NCBI RefSeq assembly: GCF_018119395.1
Contig: NZ_JAGPWD010000007.1
Location: forward strand, 62,001-126,000
Source: Massilia sp. ZL223
Lineage (GTDB): Bacteria > Pseudomonadota > Gammaproteobacteria > Burkholderiales > Burkholderiaceae_D
DNA length: 64,000 nucleotides
Direction of reading: 5' to 3'
The position numbers and the translations under genes are program-made. The first letter of the stretch is position 1. Each line of letters begins with the position of its first letter. This document shows positions 49,096 through 58,296 of this stretch, one piece after another. The notes below the pieces were generated by a model that saw nothing but the letters and a program-made list of their open reading frames with translations, was not told where the DNA came from and made no database searches.

Positions 49096-49227
49096 GCGAT
49101 TCATTACATCGTGTATCGATTGTATTACTGCCGATCACCTTTTTCCGGCGGTGCGGACTTCCTATAGTTCAGGCCATGGACGGCGCAACGACGCTGCTGT
49201 CCACACCACCGAACAAAGGAGCGCATC

Positions 49228-49965
49228 ATGCAAGCAGCAAACCGTACCGTCGTCATCACTGGCGCATCGAGCGGCATCGGCCTGGCCCTGGCCGCGGCCT
49301 ATCTCGAACGCGGCTACAACGTGGTGGGCAACGCCCGCAGCGCCGAGCGCCTGGAGCAGGCGAGGGCCAGCCTGGGCAAGCCGCAGAACTTCCTCGGCGT
49401 GGCCGGCGACATCGCCGAACCCGCAACCGCCGAGGCCCTGTTCGCGGCGGCCTCGGACCGCTTCGGCAAGGCCGACATCCTGATCAACAATGCCGGCATC
49501 TTCACCGCCAAGCCCTTCGCCGCCTACACGCCGGACGATGTGGAGCGCCTGGTGGCGACCAACCTGATGGGCTTCTTCTACCCGTCGCAGCAGGCCGCCA
49601 CGCACATGGCGGCGCACGGCGGCGGCCACATCGTCAACATCACGGCCAGCATCGCGCTGCAACCCAATGCCAGGGTGCCGGCCGCGCTGCCGGTGCTGGT
49701 CAAGGGTGGCCTGAACGCCGCGACCCGCGCGCTGGCGCTGGAGCTGGCCCCGCAGAACATCAAGGTATCCGCCGTCGCGCCGGGGATCATCGACACGCCG
49801 ATGCACGACAGCGGCTTCCACGACTTCCTGCGCACCCTGCAGCCGACCGGCCAGCTCGGCAAGGTGGACGACATTGTCGACGCGGTGCTGTACCTGACCG
49901 ACGCCAGCTTCGCCACCGGCGTGGTGCTGAACGTGGACGGCGGCGCCACCGCCGGCACCTGGTAA
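49228..49965 (+). CDS. Short-chain dehydrogenase/reductase
   Basis: 245 residues. Rossmann motif VVITGASSGIGLALAAAYLERG (TGxxxGIG), the NNAG motif in ILINNAGIFT, and SDR landmarks GHIVNITAS, then IKVSAVAPGIIDTPM and a C-terminal GVVLNVDGGATAGTW. The classical catalytic Tyr-x3-Lys is replaced: residues after the NITAS segment read LQPNARVPAALPVLVKGGLNAATRALA, with a Lys but Pro-Val in place of Tyr, so this may be an atypical SDR. An AAAGGAG site precedes the start. Followed by a tautomerase gene after 16 bp. Substrate unknown. Confidence 0.87.
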   Translation: MQAANRTVVITGASSGIGLALAAAYLERGYNVVGNARSAERLEQARASLGKPQNFLGVAGDIAEPATAEALFAAASDRFGKADILINNAGIFTAKPFAAYTPDDVERLVATNLMGFFYPSQQAATHMAAHGGGHIVNITASIALQPNARVPAALPVLVKGGLNAATRALALELAPQNIKVSAVAPGIIDTPMHDSGFHDFLRTLQPTGQLGKVDDIVDAVLYLTDASFATGVVLNVDGGATAGTW

Positions 49966-49981
49966 ACGCAAGGAGAACGCC

Positions 49982-50206
49982 ATGCCTTATATCCTGATCC
50001 AGGTCACCGACGAAGGCGTGACCAGGCAGCAGAAGGAAGCGCTGATCGCGGGCGCCACGGACCTCATGAAGGAGGTGCTGGACAAGGACCCGGCATCGAC
50101 TTTCGTCGTGATCGACGAAGTGAACACCGATAACTGGGGCGTGGGCGGCGAAGCCGTCACCAGGCTGCGCCAGCGCCAGGCGGCGGCGCGCGGCGGCGCC
50201 AAGTAA
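49982..50206 (+). CDS. 4-oxalocrotonate tautomerase-family protein
   Basis: 74 residues. Mature protein starts with the catalytic proline (MPYILIQVTDEGVTRQQKEA), with a family pattern LIAGATDLMKEVLDKDPASTFVVIDEV and NWGVGGEAV. It is a small tautomerase (4-OT/MIF fold) that normally forms hexamers. Codirectional with the SDR gene 16 bp upstream (AAGGAG site), so the two are probably co-transcribed and may process the same carbonyl compound. A strong palindrome follows at 50225. Confidence 0.9.
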   Translation: MPYILIQVTDEGVTRQQKEALIAGATDLMKEVLDKDPASTFVVIDEVNTDNWGVGGEAVTRLRQRQAAARGGAK

Positions 50207-50224
50207 GCCTGCGCTGACGGCGCG

Positions 50225-50258
50225 CGGGGATCGATACCGATATCGGTATCGATCCCCG
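50225..50258. terminator. Perfect 34-bp palindrome, terminator or operator
   Basis: Positions 50225-50241 (CGGGGATCGATACCGAT and following A) are the exact mirror of 50242-50258; the whole 34 bp is self-complementary. TTTT follows at 50259. It can terminate the SDR-tautomerase transcript and may also serve as an operator for the GH43 gene 160 bp downstream. Confidence 0.7.
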
Positions 50259-50417
50259 TTTTAATGTGATTTGTCGAAAATATAAAAACTCTTCATTCTG
50301 TCCATTCACCGTACATACCCAGGACGGCCGTGCCAGACGCGCCGCAGGGAACGTGCGTCCTGCGATCCGGCAGGCGCAACGACGATAACGCAAACGATAA
50401 CAAGACGGAGACACGCA

Positions 50418-52757
50418 ATGAAGAAGCCATTCTCTCTATGGGGAATAGGGGCGCTATTGGCCTCGTCCCTCCTGTCCCTCGACGCCGCCGCCCAGGCAGG
50501 CTACACGCCGGTCAGCTTCACCAACGCCTCGGTCCACGATCCTTCCATCGTCAAGGTCGGCGACACCTTCTATGTGTTCGGCTCGCACCTGGCGGCGGCC
50601 AAGACCAAGGACCTGATGAACTGGCAGCAGATCACCAGCAGCGTCAGCGCCACCAATCCGCTGTTCCTGAACGGCTCGGCCAACGTGTTCACCGAGCTGT
50701 CCGAGGCCTTCAGCTGGGCCCAGTCGAACACCCTGTGGGCGGCCGACGTGCGCCAGCTCGCGGACGGCAAGTTCTACATGTACTACAACGCCTGCAAGGG
50801 CGATTCGCCCCGTTCGGCGCTGGGGATCGCGGTCGCCGACCGCATCGAGGGTCCGTATGTCGACAAGGGCCTCATCCTGCAGTCCGGCATGTGGGGACAG
50901 GCCAGCCCCGACGGCAGCATCTACGACGCCCTGAAGCACCCGAACACGGTGGACCCGCACGTCTTCCCGGACAACGCCGGCCGGCTGTGGATGATCTACG
51001 GCTCCTACTCGGGCGGCATCTTCATCATGCAGATGAACCCCTCGAACGGCATGCCGCTGCCGGGCCAGGGCTATGGCAAGCGCCTGATCGGCGGCAACCA
51101 CAGCCGCATCGAAGGCGCCTTCGTGCTGTACAGCCCCGCCACGTCCTACTACTACATGTTCACCTCCTTCGGCGGGCTGGATGCGACCGGCGGCTACAAC
51201 ATGCGCGTGGCGCGTTCGCTCAATCCCGACGGTCCCTACCTGGACGCCCAGGGCAACAACATGGCGAACGTGAAGTCCGACCCGGCCAAGCCGCTGTTCG
51301 ACGACGCCTCGATCGCACCCTACGGCGTCAAGCTGATGGGCAGCTTCCTGTTCGACCGCAAGCTGGGCGAAACGGGCACGGGCATCGGCACCGGCTACGT
51401 CTCGCCGGGCCACAACTCGGCCTATTACGACGCCGCCACCGGCCGCCACTTCCTGGTGTTCCATGCGCGCTTCCCCGAGCGCGGCGAACAGCACGAGGTG
51501 CGCACCCACCAGATGTTCATGAATGCGGACGGCTGGCCGGTCGTGACGCCTTACCGCTTCGCCAACGAAAAGCTGGCCGCCGTGCGGCGCGAGTTCGTGG
51601 TAGGCGACTACCTGCTGGTCAACCACGGCAAGGACATCTCCGCCACCATCAAGAAGGCGCAGCCGATCACCTTGAGTTCCACCGGCGCCGTGACCGGGGC
51701 GGCGAGCGGCAGCTGGACGCTGGTTGGCAGCAACCAGGTCGAGCTGCAGCTGGGCGGCGTTCCCTACAAGGGCGTGCTGGTCAGCCAATGGGACGAGACC
51801 TCGAAGACCTATGTGATGACCTTCTCGGCCCTGTCGCGCGACGGCGTGAGCGTGATGGGCAGCCGCCTGGTCCCGCGCACCGATGCGCAGGTGGCCAGCG
51901 CCATCTACAACGAGCTTAGCCTGGGCAATACCTCGGCCGTCACGGCCAACCTGAACCTGCCGACCAGCGGCGCGCGCGGCGCCACCATCGCCTGGACCTC
52001 GTCCAATCCGGCGGTGGTCAGCAATACCGGCGTGGTGAGCGCTTCGCCCAATGGCGACGTGACGCTCACGCTCACCGCACGCATCACCAAGGGCACTGCC
52101 AGCATGCTGAAGACCTTCACCGTCACCGTGCGCAAGGCAGGCGGCCTGCTGGCGCACTATGCGTTCGACGGCAACCTGTTCGATTCGAATGGCGTGTTCG
52201 CGCCGGCCAGCGTAACCGGCAGCCGCATCGATGTCGCCGGCGGCAGCCTGGGATACGAAGCGGGCGTGAAGGGCAATGCCGCCGTGTTCGATGGCGCCAG
52301 CGGCGTCCGCCTGCCCAATGGCCTGATCTCCTCCAACAACTACACGGTGGCGCTCTGGCTCAAGCCGGCGCAGCTGACGGCCTTCACCACCACCTTCTTC
52401 GGCGCGCGCACCACGGACTCGTGGATCAGCCTCCTGCCGAAAGGCCACGACTTCGTCGGCGGCGCCAGCATGCTGTGGTCGGGCACGGCCTGGTACGACG
52501 CCGGGCTGGGGATGAATATCCCGGTCGGCCGCTGGTCGCACCTGGCCTTCACGGTGAAGAACGGCGCGGTCAATGTCTATGTGGATGGCGTGAAGAAGTT
52601 CAGCGGCGTGAACTTCCCGAACGTGTTCACCACCGCCACCGGCGTGTTCGCGCTGGGCGTGAACTGGTGGGATACGCCCTACAAGGGCTCGATGGACGAC
52701 CTGCGCATCTACGGCACCGCATTGACCGATGCCGACGTGGCGGCCCTGGCCCGCTGA
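50418..52757 (+). CDS. Secreted GH43 glycosidase (arabinan endo-1,5-alpha-L-arabinosidase-like) with Ig-like and LamG domains
   Basis: 779 residues with a signal peptide (KKPFSLWGIGALLASSLLSL, cut after AQA). GH43 five-bladed propeller: catalytic base Asp 41 (VHDPSIVKVGDTFYVFGSH), modulating Asp 179 (NTVDPHVFPDNAGRLWMIYGS) and acid Glu 232 (HSRIEGAFVLYS). A C-terminal Ig-like repeat (about 495-570; NLPTSGARGATIAWTSSNPA) and a LamG/concanavalin-like carbohydrate-binding domain (about 575-775; ALWLKPAQLTAFTTTFFG, GRWSHLAFTVKNGAVNVYVDG) follow. Secreted pectin-side-chain (arabinan) hydrolase is likely. Co-directional with a PEP-CTERM protein. Confidence 0.87.
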   Translation: MKKPFSLWGIGALLASSLLSLDAAAQAGYTPVSFTNASVHDPSIVKVGDTFYVFGSHLAAAKTKDLMNWQQITSSVSATNPLFLNGSANVFTELSEAFSWAQSNTLWAADVRQLADGKFYMYYNACKGDSPRSALGIAVADRIEGPYVDKGLILQSGMWGQASPDGSIYDALKHPNTVDPHVFPDNAGRLWMIYGSYSGGIFIMQMNPSNGMPLPGQGYGKRLIGGNHSRIEGAFVLYSPATSYYYMFTSFGGLDATGGYNMRVARSLNPDGPYLDAQGNNMANVKSDPAKPLFDDASIAPYGVKLMGSFLFDRKLGETGTGIGTGYVSPGHNSAYYDAATGRHFLVFHARFPERGEQHEVRTHQMFMNADGWPVVTPYRFANEKLAAVRREFVVGDYLLVNHGKDISATIKKAQPITLSSTGAVTGAASGSWTLVGSNQVELQLGGVPYKGVLVSQWDETSKTYVMTFSALSRDGVSVMGSRLVPRTDAQVASAIYNELSLGNTSAVTANLNLPTSGARGATIAWTSSNPAVVSNTGVVSASPNGDVTLTLTARITKGTASMLKTFTVTVRKAGGLLAHYAFDGNLFDSNGVFAPASVTGSRIDVAGGSLGYEAGVKGNAAVFDGASGVRLPNGLISSNNYTVALWLKPAQLTAFTTTFFGARTTDSWISLLPKGHDFVGGASMLWSGTAWYDAGLGMNIPVGRWSHLAFTVKNGAVNVYVDGVKKFSGVNFPNVFTTATGVFALGVNWWDTPYKGSMDDLRIYGTALTDADVAALAR

Positions 52758-52784
52758 TCCTGACTGAATCTCGAGGAAGACAAC

Positions 52785-53339
52785 ATGAAGAACACCATTC
52801 TCTCCCTGGCGCTGCTGCTTGCGTCGTTCGGCGCATCCGCCGGCGTGATCGGTTTCGACGACCTGCCGGGCGATGAAACCCAGGCGGTGGCCAATGGCTA
52901 CCAGGGCTTCGACTGGGACAACGTCGGCGTGATCCGGGCCGACGCCTATCCGGGCAGCGGCTATGAAACGGGGACGGTCTCGTTCGCGAACACCGCCTTC
53001 AACCGTGACGGCGCGCCGGCCGCGATCTCCAGGGCCGGCGGCTTCAACTTCGTGGGCGCGTACTTCACTTCCGCCTGGCTGGAGCAGGAGATCTCGTTCG
53101 AGGGCTGGCGCAATGGCCAGCTGCTGTTCACCACGGATGTCTCGTATGTGATCGATACGCTGGCGCCGCAGTGGGTACAGCTGGGATGGAACGGCATCGA
53201 TACGCTGGTGATCTACAACAGCAGCCCGACGCCGTGGGCGATGGACGATTTCACCGTCCCTGAGCCGGCATCGCTGGCGCTGTTCGGCGCCGCGCTGGCA
53301 GGCTTGCTCGTGTCGCGCAGGCGTTCAAGCCAGGCTTGA
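52785..53339 (+). CDS. PEP-CTERM sorting-domain protein
   Basis: 184 residues. A signal peptide ([19 protein letters not shown]), a beta-rich body ([23 protein letters not shown]) and a C-terminal PEP-CTERM signal: [19 protein letters not shown] followed by the basic SRRRSS. Exosortase cleaves at PEP and targets the protein to the outer surface or extracellular matrix. It has a GAGGAAG site and sits 27 bp after the GH43 gene, so it is likely part of the same transcript. It overlaps convergent hisC by 15 bp. Confidence 0.9.
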   Translation: MKNTILSLALLLASFGASAGVIGFDDLPGDETQAVANGYQGFDWDNVGVIRADAYPGSGYETGTVSFANTAFNRDGAPAAISRAGGFNFVGAYFTSAWLEQEISFEGWRNGQLLFTTDVSYVIDTLAPQWVQLGWNGIDTLVIYNSSPTPWAMDDFTVPEPASLALFGAALAGLLVSRRRSSQA

Positions 53340-54395
53340 TGCGGTGATGTCTTCCAGCGCCGCCACGAGCTGCGCGCATTCCTCGTCGGTGCCGATGCTG
53401 ATGCGCAGGTAGTTGTCGATCCCGGGCGACTTGAAATGGCGTACCAGGATGGCGCGTTCGCGCAATGCCTGGGCCAGGTCGCCTGCACGGTGTTGGGAAT
53501 GGCGCGCGAACACGAAGTTCGTGGCCGAAGGCAGCACGTCGAAACCCAGGGTGCGCAGGCGTTCCGCCTGGCGCTCGCGCGTCGCCATCACCTGGGCGCG
53601 CCGGGCCTGGAAATAGTCTTCGTCTTCCAGCGACGCGACGGCGCCGGCGATTTCCAGATGTCCCAGCGGGTAGGAGTTGAAGCTGTCCTTCACCCGATTC
53701 AGTCCTTCGATCAAGTGCGGCTGGCCGAAGGCGGCGCCGACGCGCAGGCCGGCCAGCGCGCGCGACTTGGAGAAGGTGTGCACCACCAGCAGGTTGGGAT
53801 AATCGCGGATCAGCGAAACGGCGGATTCCGCGCCGAAGTCGACATAGGCCTCGTCCACCAGCACGACGCGGTCGGGCTGCGCGCGCAGGATGCGCTTCAC
53901 CTCGTCCAGGGTCAGCGCGATGCCGGTCGGCGCGTTCGGGTTGGCGATCACCACGCCGCCGCAGGGCGCGCCGTACTGGCCGGGATCGATCCGCATGTCC
54001 TCGTCCAGGGGCACCAGCCGGGCCTCGATGCCGTAGAGGCGGCAATAGACCTGGTAGAAGCTGTAGCTCACCGCCGGCATCAGGAGGGGAGCGTCCTGGA
54101 CGAAGAAGGCATGGAAGGCATGGGCCAGGACTTCGTCGGAGCCGTTGCCGACGAAGACCTCGTCCGTCCCCACGCCGTGATAGGCGGCGAGGGCCTGCGT
54201 GAGCCGGATCGCTTGCGGATCGGGATAAAGGCGCAGGCGGTCGGCGCCAGCCGCCTCGATGGCGGCCATCACCTTGGGCGAGGGCGGATAAGGATTTTCG
54301 TTGGTGTTCAGCTTGATCATGCGCTCGATCCGGGGCTGCTCGCCCGGTACGTAAGGCGTCAGCTTGCCTACGTGAGGACTCCAGAATGTGTTCAT
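53325..54395 (-). CDS. hisC: Histidinol-phosphate aminotransferase
   Basis: 356 residues. Class II PLP aminotransferase of the HisC type: [26 protein letters not shown] at the N-terminus, [15 protein letters not shown], the cofactor Asn-Pro [23 protein letters not shown] (Asp and Tyr for PLP), the PLP Lys in [15 protein letters not shown] (Lys) and the C-terminal [14 protein letters not shown]. It converts imidazole-acetol phosphate to histidinol phosphate in histidine synthesis. No other his gene is nearby; a HisC paralog cannot be excluded. Confidence 0.9.
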   Translation of the reverse strand: MNTFWSPHVGKLTPYVPGEQPRIERMIKLNTNENPYPPSPKVMAAIEAAGADRLRLYPDPQAIRLTQALAAYHGVGTDEVFVGNGSDEVLAHAFHAFFVQDAPLLMPAVSYSFYQVYCRLYGIEARLVPLDEDMRIDPGQYGAPCGGVVIANPNAPTGIALTLDEVKRILRAQPDRVVLVDEAYVDFGAESAVSLIRDYPNLLVVHTFSKSRALAGLRVGAAFGQPHLIEGLNRVKDSFNSYPLGHLEIAGAVASLEDEDYFQARRAQVMATRERQAERLRTLGFDVLPSATNFVFARHSQHRAGDLAQALRERAILVRHFKSPGIDNYLRISIGTDEECAQLVAALEDITASSLA

Positions 54396-54459
54396 CGGCT
54401 TGCGGGTTGAGCACTATGCGGAACTGTCGACTATAGCAGAGCCTCCGCAAGTCCGTTTG

Positions 54460-55344
54460 TCAGGGGCATAGCGCGATGCTGCGCGAGCGCTGGTCGATCA
54501 TGACCGTGTAATTGCGCAGAACGTGCGCGCCGACGAGCAGCTCGGGAAAACGCTCGGAGACGCGCACCTCCACGTCCTTGATGCTGGCGGCGCCGATCCT
54601 GAACGGGCCGGGCACGACGGCGCGCATGGTGTCGATCCGCGTATTGGTCAGCGTGCCTTGCCCGGCCAGCTCCAGCGGGCCCTTGCCGACCTTGTCGTAG
54701 AGGGCTTGCGGCATCACGAAGCTGACGTTGGCCCCGGTGTCCAGGTTCCCCTCGGTCCGGATCGAGCCAATGGAGACAGGCACGCGGAAAGCGCGCTCGT
54801 ACTTGAGGATGTGCTCTCCCGCCGCAGGCAGCGACAGCGTGCGGCTGAAGGCCAGGGTCTTGTTCGGGTAGTCCAGGATCAGCAAGCCGTCCGCAAAGAA
54901 CTCGCGTCCGACGATGCCGTGGAAGGCGGCGCCGGCCGGCATGCGGCCGCTGTAGTTGCGGGTGATGACATCGAGTCCCTTGCGCGACAGGCCGCCCAGT
55001 TCGAGCGCGTCCAGGTGCACGGTATCGACCTGCGCGGCCTGCACGCCGTCCGAGGCCTCGGCTTTTCCTTGCGGCTTCAAATTCAGCGTGGAGACCAGGC
55101 TCGCATCCGCGCGTCCCAGGCCGCTCGCTCCGGTATCGATGGCGAAGCGGAACGGGCCGCGGTCATTGACCCTGGCTTGCACATAGATCCGTCCGTCGAC
55201 GACCTCGAACGGAATCCGCATGACGAAGTTCTCAGGCGCCATACTGGCCAGCCGGCAGGCGTCCGGCGAGGGAGTGGAGGCGCTGGCCCAGGTGCTCAGG
55301 CAGGACAGGCACAGGCTGAAGAGGATGCGCGCGGACGTAGGCAT
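54460..55344 (-). CDS. Retropepsin-like aspartic protease, exported
   Basis: 294 residues with a signal peptide (MPTSARILFSLCLSCLSTWA, cut after ASA). Two aspartic-protease half-domains are seen, each with a DTGA motif: FAIDTGASGLGRADASLV and GNLDTGANVSFVMPQALY, and the flanking GIVGREFFADGLLILDYPN and GAHVLRNYTVMIDQRS with conserved G-x-x-hydrophobic segments of the retropepsin fold. Both catalytic Asp are thus encoded on one chain. It is the periplasmic aspartyl protease type common in betaproteobacteria; substrate unknown. Confidence 0.87.
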   Translation of the reverse strand: MPTSARILFSLCLSCLSTWASASTPSPDACRLASMAPENFVMRIPFEVVDGRIYVQARVNDRGPFRFAIDTGASGLGRADASLVSTLNLKPQGKAEASDGVQAAQVDTVHLDALELGGLSRKGLDVITRNYSGRMPAGAAFHGIVGREFFADGLLILDYPNKTLAFSRTLSLPAAGEHILKYERAFRVPVSIGSIRTEGNLDTGANVSFVMPQALYDKVGKGPLELAGQGTLTNTRIDTMRAVVPGPFRIGAASIKDVEVRVSERFPELLVGAHVLRNYTVMIDQRSRSIALCP

Positions 55345-55466
55345 GTGACTTCTCCGTGGAAGAAAATGCCAGTGTCCTTGCCGGCGGGGCTGGATGCATC
55401 CGCTTTCCGACGAATCGCCGCAGCGGGCGACGAAAGCCGGGGGAAGCGGACCGGATGATCTCGCGA

Positions 55467-55736
55467 TCAGTCGGCGGAGAGGCCTTTTTGCAGCAGCTCG
55501 GCCACGAGCTGGTTCAGCTCGACGCCGCGCTCCTTGCTCAGCTTTTGCAACTGCTGCACCAGCTCGCCGTTGAGCTTGACGGCAAACGGCACCAGTCCCA
55601 GCGCGCGCTCGCGCTCGCGCTGTTCGCGGCGGTCGGGCGTAGCCGCCTTGGCCGCTGCGCCAAAGGCGGCGCCCTTCGCATTCATCTGATTCATCAATTT
55701 TTTGGCATCGCTCTTTGCCAGGTCGGTCTTTTTCAT
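55467..55736 (-). CDS. Small basic protein of unknown function, possible ribbon-helix-helix fold
   Basis: 89 residues. The N-terminal half is Lys/Arg/Ala-rich (DLAKSDAKKLMNQMNAKGAA, DRREQRERERALG); the C-terminal half VPFAVKLNGELVQQLQKLSKERG, VELNQLVAELLQKGL resembles the strand-helix-helix of Arc/MetJ-type RHH proteins. A terminator for the upstream TonB receptor lies before its start. Possibly DNA-binding; no family was recognised. Confidence 0.65.
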   Translation of the reverse strand: MKKTDLAKSDAKKLMNQMNAKGAAFGAAAKAATPDRREQRERERALGLVPFAVKLNGELVQQLQKLSKERGVELNQLVAELLQKGLSAD

Positions 55737-55748
55737 CGTCAGTCCTTA

Positions 55749-55775
55749 ATAAAAAAGGCTCCGCAAGCGGAGCCT
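55749..55775 (-). terminator. Intrinsic terminator for the second TonB receptor (minus strand)
   Basis: On the minus strand AGGCTCCGC-TT-GCGGAGCCT (9-bp arms) is followed by six or more T residues (opposite AAAAAA at 55751-55756). It lies 22 bp after the receptor stop. Confidence 0.9.
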
Positions 55776-55797
55776 CTGGATGTCATGCGAAGCCGGT

Positions 55798-58194
55798 TCA
55801 GAACTTGTGCGACAGGCGGGCGAACACCGAAGCGCCGTTCAGGCCGAACTGCACGCTCTCGTACTTGAAGCCGTTGTCGGTCTCGTTCGGATCCTGCGCC
55901 GTCGGCTTGACGTCGAAGATGTTGGTGCCGCCGACGGTCAGCTTGGTCTTGTCGGTGAAGGCCCAGGTGAAGGACAGGTCGGCCGAGGTCTTGGCGTCAT
56001 ACTTCTGGTTCGGCACCGGCGGGCCCGAGAAGGTGCCCAGGGTCTGCGGACCGAAGTGGATGATGCGCAGCGAGGTCTCGAACTTGTTCAGGCTGTAGTC
56101 GAAGCCGAGGGTGGCCTTGCGGCGCGGCGCGCCTTCTTCGATGAACAGGCGCTCGCGCTCGGACAGCAGCACGTCCTCGAAGCCCGCGAATGCGGCCGGG
56201 GCTTTCACGTTCTTGACTTCGGTCTTGCTGAAGTTCAGCGCCAGGAAGGTGCTCAGCTTGCCCGCGCCCAGGTCGGCGCGGTTCGACACGGTCAGGTCCA
56301 GGCCCTGGGTCTTGGTGTCGACCGAGTTGACGAAGAACTGCGCCTGGTCCACGCCCAGCTGCTGCAGGGTGGCGCCCAGCGCAGGATAGTTCTCGGCGTC
56401 GAAGCGGCCCGTCAGCACGATGCGGTCGTCGATGTCGATGCGGTACAGGTCGGCCGTCACCGAAGTCGACTGGGTCGGCGACCAGGTGATGCCCGCGGTG
56501 AAGCTCTTCGATTGCTCATCCTTGAGCTGCGGGATGCCGGCGGCATTCGCCACCGCGCCGCCGTTCGGCGCCAGCACCACGTCCACCGCCTCGCCGCTGA
56601 CGAAGTCGGTGAAGGTCGACGAGAAGTGGACCTGCTGCAGCGACGGCGCACGGAAGCCGGTGCTGGCCGAGGCGCGCAGCAGCACGCTCGGCGTCACGCG
56701 GTAGGAGCCGGCCAGCTTGCCGGTGGTGGTCGAACCGAAGTCCGAATAGCGCTCGTGGCGCAGCGCGGTCTGGACCTTGAAGCGGTCGCTGACGTCGGTC
56801 TCGATGTCGATGTAGGCGGCGCTGCTGTGGCGGTCGCTGTCGGTCGCATCGCCCGGCTGGAAGCCCGGGAAACCCTGGCTGCCCGGTGCGCCGCCGAAGT
56901 TCAGGCCGTCGGCGTCGATATAAGAGCCCGGCTCGCCGGCGAAGATCTTGTAGTTCTCGCGGCGGTGCTCCAGGCCGAAGGCGACGTTCATGCCGTTCAG
57001 GACGCCGTTGTAGAAGCGGCTGAAGTCCAGGTTGGTGGTCGCCTGGCGGAACGAGAAGCCGCCCGCGTCGAAGGCCGAGGCGCTGCGGCCCGGACCGCCG
57101 GCAAGCAGGTCCTGGTTGGCGATCGAGGCGTTCAGGGTGTTATTGATGTTGTACATCAGGCGGTTGTAGCCGTAGGTCTGCGACAGGTCGGTGTTCCACT
57201 CGCCCATTTGCCAGCGGTAGCCCACGGTGCCCCAGCGGTCGTCGACCTTGCCGTCGATGAAGGGAACGAAGCCGTTCGGGTACATGGCCGCCGAGTTACG
57301 GCGCGGAATATCGTCCGAGCCCACGCCTTCGCGCGCCCAGGCCGCCGACGAAGCGTCGCGCTTCTGCGCGCCCGCGGTGAAATACAGCTTGCCCGGACCA
57401 GTCGGGAATTCGCCGTTCAGGTAAAGGGTCTGGTTCTCGGACTTGGTGTCGCCGATGATGCGCGGATTGCCCGGCTCCGAGCGGTTCGAGCGGCCGCGGT
57501 CATACCATTCGCCGGTGATGCCCAGCACGCCACCCGCCACGGCCACGCCGCAGTAGGCCGAGGCCAGCCAGTTCTCGCCGTCGCCTTCGGTGTACTGGCC
57601 GTAGCCCAGCACCGATTCGCAGCCCAGGTTTTTCTTCAGTTCGATGTTGATCACGCCCGCGATCGCGTCCGAGCCGTATTGCGCGGCGGCGCCGTCGCGC
57701 AGCACCTGCACGTTCTTGATCGCCAGCAGCGGGATCGCATTCATGTCGGTGCCCGTGTTGCCGCGGTTGCGCGCGCCGAACAGATTCACCAGCGCCACGG
57801 TGTGGCGGCGCTTGCCGTTGACCAGCACCAGGGTCTGGTCCGAGCCCAGGCCGCGCAGGGCGGCCGAGTCGATCAGGTCGGCGCCGTCCGCGCCGGTCTG
57901 GCGGGTCGAGTTGAACGAGGGCGAGATGTTGGTCAGCGCCTGGGCCAGGTCGAACTGGCCGCCTTGTTCGGCGGCCTTGGTCATGGGGATGAAGTCGACC
58001 GGCACCGGGGTGTCGGTGGAAGAGGCGTTGCCGACACGGCGCGAGCCGACCACGCTGACGGTGGCGACGTTCTCGGTGCTGGCTGCCGGCGCTGCGCTTT
58101 GTGCGAAGGCGGCGGCGGGAATCAGGGAGGCAAGGGCGGCGCCGCCGTACAGGGCAAGTAGGAGCGACTGGGGAATCAGTTTGAGTTTGAGCAC
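55798..58194 (-). CDS. TonB-dependent receptor
   Basis: 798 residues. Signal peptide (KLKLIPQSLLLALYGGAALA, cut after AFA), TonB box-like VATVSVVGSRR, plug domain (LAQALTNISPSFNSTRQTGA, SAALRGLGSDQTLVLVNGKRRH, IKNVQVLRDGAAAQYGSDAIAGVINIELKK) and a long barrel ending in Phe (GASVFARLSHKF). The iron, vitamin or sugar ligand is unknown; no transport or TonB genes are next to it. Single transcription unit ended by the terminator at 55749. Confidence 0.9.
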   Translation of the reverse strand: MLKLKLIPQSLLLALYGGAALASLIPAAAFAQSAAPAASTENVATVSVVGSRRVGNASSTDTPVPVDFIPMTKAAEQGGQFDLAQALTNISPSFNSTRQTGADGADLIDSAALRGLGSDQTLVLVNGKRRHTVALVNLFGARNRGNTGTDMNAIPLLAIKNVQVLRDGAAAQYGSDAIAGVINIELKKNLGCESVLGYGQYTEGDGENWLASAYCGVAVAGGVLGITGEWYDRGRSNRSEPGNPRIIGDTKSENQTLYLNGEFPTGPGKLYFTAGAQKRDASSAAWAREGVGSDDIPRRNSAAMYPNGFVPFIDGKVDDRWGTVGYRWQMGEWNTDLSQTYGYNRLMYNINNTLNASIANQDLLAGGPGRSASAFDAGGFSFRQATTNLDFSRFYNGVLNGMNVAFGLEHRRENYKIFAGEPGSYIDADGLNFGGAPGSQGFPGFQPGDATDSDRHSSAAYIDIETDVSDRFKVQTALRHERYSDFGSTTTGKLAGSYRVTPSVLLRASASTGFRAPSLQQVHFSSTFTDFVSGEAVDVVLAPNGGAVANAAGIPQLKDEQSKSFTAGITWSPTQSTSVTADLYRIDIDDRIVLTGRFDAENYPALGATLQQLGVDQAQFFVNSVDTKTQGLDLTVSNRADLGAGKLSTFLALNFSKTEVKNVKAPAAFAGFEDVLLSERERLFIEEGAPRRKATLGFDYSLNKFETSLRIIHFGPQTLGTFSGPPVPNQKYDAKTSADLSFTWAFTDKTKLTVGGTNIFDVKPTAQDPNETDNGFKYESVQFGLNGASVFARLSHKF

Positions 58195-58296
58195 AGATTT
58201 TCTCCGGGGGAAAATTGAATACTAATCAATTGACCCTTTAGTCACCATGGCTCTGTATCGTTAACACAACGTTGTAATGATATAACTTCAAATCAT

